A stretch of 64,000 bases of DNA from contig NZ_NMUL01000012.1 in NCBI RefSeq assembly GCF_002234595.1, forward strand, positions 124,001 through 188,000, given 5' to 3'. The notes under the pieces are model-generated. The model ran no database searches. It was not told the origin of the DNA and was given only the letters and a program-made list of their open reading frames with translations. The position numbers were made by a program, and so were the translations under genes. The stretch's first letter is position 1. The number at the start of each line of letters is the position of its first letter. Positions 50,133 to 57,098 of the stretch are shown here, piece after piece. Source of the stretch: Amycolatopsis vastitatis. GTDB lineage: Bacteria > Actinomycetota > Actinomycetes > Mycobacteriales > Pseudonocardiaceae.

Positions 50133-50781
50133 ATCGGCACAGCAACGCCCGCTCCGCCGCACTCCACGCGTTCGTGGTGAGCAGGTAGAGGCAGGCGGCC
50201 TGCGGCAGGACCAGTGTCGCGAGCACGCTGCCGTAGGGCAGCAGCCGCAGCAGCTTCCCGCCGGGAACGTCCGCGGTCGCGTCGCGGTGGCGGTCCTGCC
50301 ACCGCACGGAGAACCACGCGACGACGGCGAGCCCGGCCGCGATCACGAACACGAGCGGGCTGCCGGCCAGGCCGTGCGCGCCCAGCGGCGTCCCGAACAG
50401 GGTCGAGCCGAGCAGCGAGTTGGGCTCGCCGCCGATCGTGGGCGTCGTGAAGAGCCGGTACATGACGGTGAAGAACGGCAGCTGCAGCAGCAGGGGCAGG
50501 CAGCCGGCGAACAGTGAGGTCCCGGACTCCTGCTGCAGCTTCGTCATCTCCGCGGCCAGCCGGTCCCGGTCGCCGCCGTGCTTCTCCCGCAGGGTCCGGA
50601 TTTCCGGCATCAGGGCGGCACGGGCGCGTTCGCCGCGGGCCGCCGACCGGGCGAGCGGGTGCAGCAGCAGCCGCACGCCGAGGGTGAAGGCGACGATGGC
50701 CAGCGCCGTCGAGAGCGGGCCGGTGAGCGCGTGGATCAGGTGGTACGCGCCAGCGACGGGAACGTCGAGAAAGCCGAACAT
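50131..50781 (-). CDS. YidC/Oxa1-family membrane insertase, short form
   Basis: 216 residues from ATG 50781 with GGAG 8 nt upstream; a GTG at 50790 is an alternative. It keeps the 60KD-insertase core: FTLGVRLLLHPLARSAARGE with the Arg in the first helix region, EIRTLREKHGGDRDRLAAEM, FAGCLPLLLQLPFFTVMYRL and further spans. It lacks a large periplasmic domain, as Gram-positive YidC proteins do. Its small size suggests a second YidC copy beside the main one. The DUF6412-like gene lies just upstream. Confidence 0.88.
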   Translation of the reverse strand: MFGFLDVPVAGAYHLIHALTGPLSTALAIVAFTLGVRLLLHPLARSAARGERARAALMPEIRTLREKHGGDRDRLAAEMTKLQQESGTSLFAGCLPLLLQLPFFTVMYRLFTTPTIGGEPNSLLGSTLFGTPLGAHGLAGSPLVFVIAAGLAVVAWFSVRWQDRHRDATADVPGGKLLRLLPYGSVLATLVLPQAACLYLLTTNAWSAAERALLCR

Positions 50782-50829
50782 GGGCAGCACTCCGCAAGGG
50801 GTGAAAGGGATGGGGTCGGCGGAATGGCT

Positions 50830-50877
50830 GCGTCGAAGCGGTTCTGCGTCGAAGCGGTTCTACGTCGAAGCGGTTCT
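50830..50877. repeat. Three tandem 16-bp repeats
   Basis: GCGTCGAAGCGGTTCT is repeated exactly at 50830-50845 and 50846-50861, with a third copy (first base A) at 50862-50877. Each unit and its junction contain an imperfect dyad CGTCGAA-4 nt-TTCTACG. The array fills the gap between the DUF6412-like stop and the insertase start. Confidence 0.8.
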
Positions 50878-51148
50878 ACGCAGCCGTGCTGCGGGAACCG
50901 GGTGCTCGTGGGCGGCTCCGGCCCGGCCTGCCCGGGTCGCGGAGCCGGATCGACTCGGCGCGCCGGGCCCGGCGGCGCAACGCCGTGGCGCGGCTGCGCA
51001 CCGGCGCCGACCACAACGCGAGCTCGGCGCGGTGCGTGCTGCCGACAAGCAGGACGACCAGGAGGCTCGCGGCGGCGAGGGAGGCGAAGGCGACCAGCGC
51101 GGTCGGGCTGGCCAGCACGGGGAACGCCAGCTCCAGCACCGTGTGCAC
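50876..51148 (-). CDS. DUF6412-like small membrane protein
   Basis: 90 residues from GTG 51148 (GGAAGGGGG upstream). An N-terminal segment with membrane spans (about 5-20 and 22-42) is followed by GSTHRAELALWSAPVRSRAT and a basic tail rich in Arg, Gly and Pro. The size, sequence and position next to a short YidC gene match the DUF6412 neighbours seen in actinomycetes, as far as I recall. Function unknown. Confidence 0.65.
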   Translation of the reverse strand: MHTVLELAFPVLASPTALVAFASLAAASLLVVLLVGSTHRAELALWSAPVRSRATALRRRARRAESIRLRDPGRPGRSRPRAPGSRSTAA

Positions 51149-51176
51149 GGCGTCCCCCTTCCTTCCACCACCAGAG

Positions 51177-51206
51177 TAGCGAAACGCTAACAGCCCGATG
51201 GGCTGT
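51177..51206. promoter_or_regulatory. Two adjacent dyads in the divergent promoter region
   Basis: TAGCG-AAA-CGCTA (51177-51189) and ACAGCCC-GAT-GGGCTGT (51190-51206) are perfect and back to back, between the DUF6412/YidC pair and the metallophosphoesterase gene. One or both may be operators; the second could also form an RNA hairpin in the metallophosphoesterase leader. Confidence 0.5.
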
Positions 51207-51217
51207 AACCTGGTTCG

Positions 51218-52339
51218 ATGAGAGGCCAACTAGTCGTCGTGCCGATCTTGGCGCTGCTCCTGCTGTTCGCCGTCCCGTGGTGGACGCTCGTGCTCGCGCC
51301 GGACTGGGGCACGGCGGCCACGATCGCCGGCACGGCGGTGTTCGCGCTGGGCCTGGTGACCATGCCGGTCGCCATGGTCCGCGGCCACGGCCGCCGCCAG
51401 CGCGACGGCGGCGCGCGCCTCGGCGACTCCCTGCTCGCCGTGATCTGGGTGCTCTTCAGCTGGTCCGTCCTGAGCCTGGTGCCGCGCGTCGGGCTGCTCG
51501 GCGTCGACGACCCGGCGCGGTCGCGGATCGTCGCGGGCGCGGTCGCGCTCGTCGCCGCCGTCCTGCTCGTGCACGGCAACCGCGTCGCCATGCGGGTGCC
51601 GCCGGTGAAGGCGGTCGACGTCGTCATCCCGCGGCTCGGGCCGGGGCTCGACGGCCTGCGCGTCGCCGTGCTGACCGACACCCACTTCGGCCCGATCGAC
51701 CGGACGAAGTGGTCGGAACAGGTCGTCGCGGCGGTGAACGCCCTGGAGGCGGACGTCGTCTGCCACGCCGGCGACCTCGCCGACGGCGCGGTGGCCAAGC
51801 GCCGCAAGCAGGTCGACCCGCTCGGCGGCGTCCAGGCCGGGCTCGGGCGGTTCTACATCACCGGCAACCACGAGTACTTCGGCGAGGCGCAGGCCTGGCT
51901 CGACCACATGGAAGGGCTCGGCTGGGACACCCTGCACAACCGCTCCACGTTGCTCGAACGCGGCGGCGACCGGATCCTCTTCGCCGGCATCGACGACCCG
52001 ACCGGCACCGCGTCCGGCCTGCCCGGCCACGGCCCCGACCTGGCCCGCGCGCTGGAGGGCGCGCCCGCCGACGTCCCGGTGGTGCTGCTGGCCCACCAGC
52101 CGAAGCAGGTACGCGAGGCCCGCGAGGCAGGCGTCGACCTGCAGATCTCCGGCCACACTCACGGCGGCCAGATCTGGCCGTTCCACCTCCTGGTGCGGCT
52201 CGACCAGCCGACGCTGTCCGGCCTGACCCGGCACGGGGAGACCCAGCTGTACAACAGCCGCGGCACGGGGTTCTGGGGTCCGCCGTTCCGGATCTTCGCG
52301 CCCAGCGAGATCACGCTCCTCACCCTGCGCCGCGCCTGA
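51218..52339 (+). CDS. Membrane-anchored calcineurin-like metallophosphoesterase
   Basis: 373 residues. Four N-terminal membrane spans (about 4-120) are followed by the metallophosphoesterase domain: VAVLTDTHFGPIDRTK, VVCHAGDLADGAV, FYITGNHEYFGEA, VLLAHQPKQVR and LQISGHTHGGQIWP. All five metal-binding blocks are present. Related proteins cleave phospholipid- or nucleotide-linked phosphoesters outside or at the membrane; the substrate here is not known. Confidence 0.93.
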   Translation: MRGQLVVVPILALLLLFAVPWWTLVLAPDWGTAATIAGTAVFALGLVTMPVAMVRGHGRRQRDGGARLGDSLLAVIWVLFSWSVLSLVPRVGLLGVDDPARSRIVAGAVALVAAVLLVHGNRVAMRVPPVKAVDVVIPRLGPGLDGLRVAVLTDTHFGPIDRTKWSEQVVAAVNALEADVVCHAGDLADGAVAKRRKQVDPLGGVQAGLGRFYITGNHEYFGEAQAWLDHMEGLGWDTLHNRSTLLERGGDRILFAGIDDPTGTASGLPGHGPDLARALEGAPADVPVVLLAHQPKQVREAREAGVDLQISGHTHGGQIWPFHLLVRLDQPTLSGLTRHGETQLYNSRGTGFWGPPFRIFAPSEITLLTLRRA

Positions 52340-52349
52340 CCCCAAAACA

Positions 52350-52431
52350 CCCCAATGTGGCGTTGGGTGCGTCCAACGCACCCAATGTGGCGTTCGGTGC
52401 GCTGGACGCACCGAACGCCACATTGGGGCGC
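52350..52431. repeat. Dispersed palindromic repeat, copy 2 (three units)
   Basis: CCCCAATGTGGCGTTGGGTG (from 52350), a direct copy starting CCCAATGTGGCGTTCGGTG (from 52381) and an inverted copy ending CCACATTGGGGCG (to 52430). The second and third units form a long perfect hairpin. It lies just behind the metallophosphoesterase gene, where it may end transcription. Confidence 0.75.
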
Positions 52432-52459
52432 TTGGGTGCCACCGACAATTTTTCTTGTC

Positions 52460-52489
52460 TTGACAGACTCGATCGTCGGGTGTCAGGCT
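52460..52489 (+). promoter_or_regulatory. Promoter of the DUF998 gene
   Basis: TTGACA (52460-52465) and CAGGCT (52484-52489) are 18 nt apart. The ATG at 52496 is only about 7 nt past the -10 box, so the transcript may be leaderless. Confidence 0.6.
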
Positions 52490-52495
52490 GTCAGC

Positions 52496-53146
52496 ATGAC
52501 CACTACCGCCTTGAGCCCCACCCGCGCCCTGCCCACCTCGGCCACCCGGTCCCTGCTGGCCTGCGGGATCCTCGCCGGGCCCCTCTACGTCGGCACCGGA
52601 CTGGTCCAGGGCCTGACCCGGGCCGGCTTCGACCTCACGCGGCACCCGGCGAGCGTGCTCGCGAACGGCGACCTCGGCTGGATCCAGATCACGAACTTCG
52701 TCCTCACCGGCCTGCTGACCCTCGCCGCCGCGGCCGGGATCCGGCGGGTTCTGCCCGGGCGGTGGGGACCGAGACTGCTGGCCGGCTACGGCGTGAGCCT
52801 GCTGTGCGCGGGTGTGTTCCGCGCCGACCCGCAGGACGGCTTCCCGCTCGGCACGCCCGCCGGTCCGCCGTCGTCGGTGAGCTGGCACGGCACCCTGCAC
52901 TTCGTCTGCGGCGGCCTTGGCTTCGCCGCCTTGGTCGGAGCCTGCTTCGCCATCGGCTCGCACTTGACGCCCGCCAGGGCGTGGTACTCGCGAATCAGCG
53001 GGGTGCTGTTCGTCGCCGGCTTCGCGGGCGTAGCGTCCGGATCGGCGAGCCCCGTCGCGGTGCTCGGCTTCTGGGCGGCCGTGGTGATCGCCTGGACGTG
53101 GCTCGCGACGACCTCCGCCCACCTGATGCGGCGCACCGTCGCCTGA
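52496..53146 (+). CDS. DUF998 membrane protein
   Basis: 216 residues from ATG 52496. Six membrane spans with typical DUF998 phrases: CGILAGPLYVGTGLVQGLTR, LGWIQITNFVLTGLLTLAAA and GTLHFVCGGLGFAALVGACF. Family function is unknown. The alpha/beta-hydrolase gene follows 25 nt downstream. Confidence 0.85.
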   Translation: MTTTALSPTRALPTSATRSLLACGILAGPLYVGTGLVQGLTRAGFDLTRHPASVLANGDLGWIQITNFVLTGLLTLAAAAGIRRVLPGRWGPRLLAGYGVSLLCAGVFRADPQDGFPLGTPAGPPSSVSWHGTLHFVCGGLGFAALVGACFAIGSHLTPARAWYSRISGVLFVAGFAGVASGSASPVAVLGFWAAVVIAWTWLATTSAHLMRRTVA

Positions 53147-53171
53147 CCGAGAAGACGAGGAGAGAGTTCCC

Positions 53172-53963
53172 ATGAGCACGACGGTTTCCGCCGACGGCAC
53201 GAAGATCGCCTACACGAAGGCCGGCTCCGGCCCCGCGCTCGTCCTCGTCGACGGCGCGATGTGCTACCGCGGCTCGTCCCCCAACGACGCGCTCGCGAAG
53301 GAGCTGGCCGCGCACTTCACGGTGTACACGTACGACCGCCGCGGCCGCGGCGAGAGCACGGACACCGGGCCGTACACGGTCGGGCGCGAAGTCGAGGACA
53401 TCGCCGCACTCGTCAAGGAGGCGGGCGGCGAGGCGTTCCTGTTCGGCATCTCCTCCGGCGCCGCACTGGCGCTCGAAGCGGCTCCCAGCCTCACGGTCCC
53501 GAAGCTGGCGGTGTACGAACCGCCGTTCATCGTGGACGACACCCGCCCCCGCGTCCCGGCCGACTACCCGGCCCGTCTCGACGAAGCACTGAAGGCGGGG
53601 AAGCGCGGCAAGGCGGTCAAGATGTTCATGACCGAAGGCGTCGGCCTGGGCAACGCGACGGTGGCGGTGATGCGGATCATGCCGTTCTGGGCGAAGCTCA
53701 AGCGAGTGGCCCACACGATCCCGTACGACACGGCACTGGTGGCGGACCACCAGTCGGGCCGCCCGCTGCCGGCGGCGTGGCCGGAGGTGAAGATCCCCAC
53801 CCTGGCCATCGACGGCGGCCGGAGCCCGGAATGGATGCGCAACGGCGTGTCGGCGCTGGCGAAGGTCCTGCCCTCGGCGGAGTACCGGACGCTGCCGGAC
53901 CAGACGCACATCGTGAAGGCACCGGCACTGGCCCCGCTGCTGACGAAGTTCTTCCTGAGCTAG
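53172..53963 (+). CDS. Alpha/beta-fold hydrolase
   Basis: 263 residues. The nucleophile elbow is FGISSGAALALEAA, with oxyanion-region LVLVDGAMCYRG; the expected acid (IDGGRSPEW region) and His (PDQTHIVKAPALAP) are present. YDRRGRGESTDTGPY is typical of this group. Probably an esterase or lactonase of unknown substrate; co-directional with DUF998. Confidence 0.9.
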   Translation: MSTTVSADGTKIAYTKAGSGPALVLVDGAMCYRGSSPNDALAKELAAHFTVYTYDRRGRGESTDTGPYTVGREVEDIAALVKEAGGEAFLFGISSGAALALEAAPSLTVPKLAVYEPPFIVDDTRPRVPADYPARLDEALKAGKRGKAVKMFMTEGVGLGNATVAVMRIMPFWAKLKRVAHTIPYDTALVADHQSGRPLPAAWPEVKIPTLAIDGGRSPEWMRNGVSALAKVLPSAEYRTLPDQTHIVKAPALAPLLTKFFLS

Positions 53964-54049
53964 GCGGCGATCGTCCGTTTCGAAGGGCAGGACCCGGTCT
54001 CGTCACAACCGGCTTGCCTGAACGATCACCGACCGGGCAGGGTTCAGGC

Positions 54050-54697
54050 GTGCCCACCCGCGCCCTGGTTTTCGACTTCGACGGCACGCTCGCCGACACC
54101 GAGTCCGCCGTCCTGCAGGCGTGGCAGGAGGTCTTCCGCGAACACGGCACCGAGCTGCCGATGGAAGCCTGGTACGCCGTCATCGGCACCCAGCACACCA
54201 CGCCCGCGATGTTCGCCCTGCTCGCCGAGCACGCTCCGGGCATCGATCCCGAAGCGATGCGGCCCCACACGCGCGCCCGGGTCCTGAAGCTCCTCGAAAC
54301 CCTCGGCCCCCGCGAAGGCGTCCGGAGCTACCTCGAGACCGCGAAGGACCACGGCCTCAAGCTCGCCGTCGCGTCCAGCTCGTCCGGGGCCTGGGTGAAC
54401 CCGCACCTCGAACGGCTCGGCATCGACCGCTACTTCGACGCCGTTCTCACCGGGGACCTCCACCGGGCCAAGCCCGATCCGGACCTCTACCTCGCCGCGC
54501 TGGCCGCACTCGGAACAAAGGCAAAAGACGCCATCGCCTTCGAGGACACCCCGCACGGCGTCACCGCCGCCAAGGCCGCCGGGCTGACCTGCGTCGCCGT
54601 GCCGAACGCCATCACCGCGAGCCTCGACTTCGGGCAGGCGGACGTCGTGCTGCCGTCGTTCACCGCCAAGCCCCTCGAGGCGCTGCTCAGCCGCTGA
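54050..54697 (+). CDS. HAD-family phosphatase (beta-phosphoglucomutase-like)
   Basis: 215 residues from GTG 54050. HAD motifs: LVFDFDGTLADTES (motif I), VASSSSGAWVN (motif II), KPDPDLYLAAL (motif III) and FEDTPHGVTAAKAAG (motif IV). The cap is of subclass IA. It should remove phosphate from a sugar phosphate or similar compound. Ends inside the convergent NUDIX gene by 11 nt. Confidence 0.92.
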   Translation: MPTRALVFDFDGTLADTESAVLQAWQEVFREHGTELPMEAWYAVIGTQHTTPAMFALLAEHAPGIDPEAMRPHTRARVLKLLETLGPREGVRSYLETAKDHGLKLAVASSSSGAWVNPHLERLGIDRYFDAVLTGDLHRAKPDPDLYLAALAALGTKAKDAIAFEDTPHGVTAAKAAGLTCVAVPNAITASLDFGQADVVLPSFTAKPLEALLSR

Positions 54698-55154
54698 CCA
54701 GCGCCAGCAGCCGGTCCAGGAACGGCAGCTGGCCCTTCACCAGCTTCTCCCGCGCGACCGTCAGGGAGAACCACTCGACCCGGTCGACCTCGGGGAACTC
54801 CTGCTGCTTGCCCGACCGCGGCGGCCACTCCATCGAGAACGTCCCGGGCACCACCGAAGCCGGGTCGAGGTCGGCCTCGACCGCCCACGCCGTGACGACC
54901 TTGCCGCCCGACTGCTTCACCACGCCCAGCTCGACGTACTCGCCGTCCGGCGCCGGCAGCCCCAGCTCTTCCTCGAACTCGCGCCGCGCCGCCTTCTCCG
55001 GCGACTCGTCCGGGTCCAGCTCGCCCTTGGGCAGCGACCACGCGGCCGCGTCCTTCTTCGCCCAGAACGGCCCGCCCATGTGCCCGAGCAGCACCTCGAC
55101 GTCGTCGCCGCGGCCGCGGTAGAGCAGGAGCCCGGCACTCTGTTTGCCCGCCAT
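54687..55154 (-). CDS. NUDIX hydrolase (Ap4A/dinucleotide type)
   Basis: 155 residues from ATG 55154. NUDIX box in GELDPDESPEKAARREFEE and ELGL. KQSAGLLLYRGRGDDVEVLL and WSLPKGELD are typical of a subgroup with diadenosine-polyphosphate or NAD-related substrates. It overlaps the HAD gene 3' end by 11 nt. Confidence 0.88.
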   Translation of the reverse strand: MAGKQSAGLLLYRGRGDDVEVLLGHMGGPFWAKKDAAAWSLPKGELDPDESPEKAARREFEEELGLPAPDGEYVELGVVKQSGGKVVTAWAVEADLDPASVVPGTFSMEWPPRSGKQQEFPEVDRVEWFSLTVAREKLVKGQLPFLDRLLALVSG

Positions 55155-55265
55155 GGAGACAGTCTCCCGAAAGGCTCCAAGATTTTTTCGCGCGGGTGTC
55201 GATCCGGCGGTGACCCGCTCGACGCGTAGGCAGAAGGCAAGCGGAACCCAGGGAAGGAACCCACC

Positions 55266-55706
55266 ATGACCGCCACCATCGCCCGCGAAACCCAGACCAC
55301 CGCCACCCCGGCCAAGACCCAGGTCACCGGCCTCGTGGTCGGCGCGAGCCGGATCGTGATCTCGTTCCTGTTCGGCTTCCACGGCCTGCAGGGATTCGGC
55401 TTCTTCGGTGGCATCGACGGCCAGGGCGGCGGCGTCCCGTTCGGCTCGTTCCCCGGCTGGTGGGGCAGCGTCTTCGAACTCGCGGGCGCGTTGCTGCTGC
55501 TCACGGGCCTCGCCGCCAGGCCGGCCGCGATCCTGCTCTCCGGCGTGATGGCCTACGCCTACTTCACCGTGCACGCCCCGATGGGCCTGCTGCCGCTGCA
55601 GAACATGGGCGAGCCCGCCGCGGTCTACTCGTGGGTCTTCCTGCTGTTCGCCGCGATCGGCCCGGGCCGCTTCGCGCTCGACAACCTGATCAAGCGGCGT
55701 CGCTGA
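55266..55706 (+). CDS. DoxX-family membrane protein
   Basis: 146 residues. Four membrane spans with DoxX phrases: ISFLFGFHGLQGFGFFGGID, WWGSVFELAGALLLLTGLAA and MAYAYFTVHAPMG. The family is linked to membrane redox stress in actinomycetes. Convergent with the conservon. Confidence 0.9.
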   Translation: MTATIARETQTTATPAKTQVTGLVVGASRIVISFLFGFHGLQGFGFFGGIDGQGGGVPFGSFPGWWGSVFELAGALLLLTGLAARPAAILLSGVMAYAYFTVHAPMGLLPLQNMGEPAAVYSWVFLLFAAIGPGRFALDNLIKRRR

Positions 55707-55730
55707 ACCAGACGCGAGCGCGCGGTCCGA

Positions 55731-56333
55731 TCAGTAGCCGCCCTGGGCGGCTGCCAGGTCGGACCGCGCCATCACGTGTTCCATCAGGCTGGTCAGCACC
55801 TGCTTCGTCGACTCCCGTTCGCGGGCGTCGCACAGCAGCAGCGGGACGTCCATGCCGACGTCGAGCGCCTGCCGGACCTCCTCGGTGCCGTACCGGTACG
55901 CGCCGTCGAAGCAGTTCACGCCGACGACGAACGGCAGGTTGCGGCGCTCGAAGAAGTCCACCGCGGCGAAGCAGCTGTCGAGCCGCCGGGTGTCGGCCAG
56001 CACGACGGCGCCGAGCGCGCCCTCCGCCAGCTCGTCCCACATGAACCAGAACCGGTCCTGCCCGGGCGTGCCGAACAGGTAGAGGATCAGGTCCGGGTTG
56101 ATCGTGATGCGGCCGAAGTCGAGCGCGACCGTCGTGGTCGTCTTCTGCTCGACGCCGGACAGGTCGTCGACACCTTCGGACGCGGTCGTGATGACCTCTT
56201 CGGTCCGCAGTGGCGGCACTTCGCTCACCGAACCGACCATCGTGGTCTTGCCGACCCCGAACCCGCCGGCGATGAGTACCTTGACCGCGGTCGCGGTCAG
56301 GTTCCGCCGGGGGTCAGAGTTTCCGGATGCCAT
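55731..56333 (-). CDS. cvnD: Conservon small GTPase (CvnD-like)
   Basis: 200 residues from ATG 56333. G1 loop GGFGVGKTTMVGS, then LFGTPGQDRFWFMWDEL (G3-like) and VGVNCFDGAY (G4-like NxxD). It matches the Ras-like GTPases at the end of actinobacterial conservons, which may interact at the membrane with the other Cvn proteins. The N-terminus overlaps the DUF742 gene by 20 nt. Confidence 0.93.
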   Translation of the reverse strand: MASGNSDPRRNLTATAVKVLIAGGFGVGKTTMVGSVSEVPPLRTEEVITTASEGVDDLSGVEQKTTTTVALDFGRITINPDLILYLFGTPGQDRFWFMWDELAEGALGAVVLADTRRLDSCFAAVDFFERRNLPFVVGVNCFDGAYRYGTEEVRQALDVGMDVPLLLCDARERESTKQVLTSLMEHVMARSDLAAAQGGY

Positions 56334-56685
56334 CAAGGACCGCCTGCAATACGTGTCGGTTGGGGGTTTCCTGTGCCGGTGCCGCGGTACGGAACAGCAC
56401 CAGGTTCTGCTCGATGAGGTCGCTCAGCATCACCTTCACCACGGGCAGCGGGAGGTCCACCCGGGCGGCCACCTCGGCCACCGAGACGGGCCGCTGGCAC
56501 AAGGCGATGATGCGCGCGTACTCCGGTTCGAGCATGCCCGCTTCGTGCGCCGTGCGCAGCGCCACGACGAGCGTGATGAGGTCGAGCCCGAGCGTGTCCG
56601 ACCGGGTGCGGCCGCCCGTGACCGCGTACGACCGGACCAGCGGACCGGCTTCGTCGTCGAACCAGGCTTCGTGCCGTGGGCTCAT
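56314..56685 (-). CDS. cvnC: Conservon DUF742 protein (CvnC-like)
   Basis: 123 residues from ATG 56685. DUF742 marks: VRSYAVTGGRTRSDTLGLDL, ARIIALCQRPVSVAEVAARV and LPLPVVKVMLSDLIEQNLVL, a winged-helix-like fold. It overlaps both neighbours in the conservon, giving tight coupling. Confidence 0.93.
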   Translation of the reverse strand: MSPRHEAWFDDEAGPLVRSYAVTGGRTRSDTLGLDLITLVVALRTAHEAGMLEPEYARIIALCQRPVSVAEVAARVDLPLPVVKVMLSDLIEQNLVLFRTAAPAQETPNRHVLQAVLDGIRKL

Positions 56686-57098
56686 GGCGCGGGCTGGACG
56701 CCGGCGCCGGTACGGGGCGCGGAGGTGAGTACCTGTCCGACTCGCTTCACCATCAGGTTCATCTCGTACGCGACTAGCCCCATGTCCGCGTCCTCGCGGG
56801 CCAGCAGGGCGAGGCAGGCGCCGCGCCCGGCCGCCGTGACGAACAGGAACGCGTGGTCCATCTCGACCATCGTCTGGCGGACGTTGCCGCCGCCGAAGTG
56901 CCGTCCGGTGCCGCGGGCCAGGCTCTGGAAGGCCGAAGCGACCGCGGAAAGGTGTTCTGCGTCTTCCTCGGAAAGGTTGCCGGACCTTCCGATGAGCAGG
57001 CCGTCCGAGGACAGCACCACCGCCCGGTCCGCCCCGGCGACCCGCTTGACGAGGTCGTCCAGCAGCCAGTCGAGCTCGTGGGCGCCTGAGTTGACCAT
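56682..57098 (-). CDS. cvnB: Conservon roadblock/LC7 protein (CvnB-like)
   Basis: 138 residues. Roadblock/LC7 fold: LDWLLDDLVKRVAGADRAVV, LSSDGLLIGRSGNLSEEDAE and ACLALLAREDADMGLVAYEM. Such proteins act as regulators of small GTPases, here probably CvnD. Overlaps the kinase stop by one base and the DUF742 start by 4 nt. Confidence 0.93.
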   Translation of the reverse strand: MVNSGAHELDWLLDDLVKRVAGADRAVVLSSDGLLIGRSGNLSEEDAEHLSAVASAFQSLARGTGRHFGGGNVRQTMVEMDHAFLFVTAAGRGACLALLAREDADMGLVAYEMNLMVKRVGQVLTSAPRTGAGVQPAP

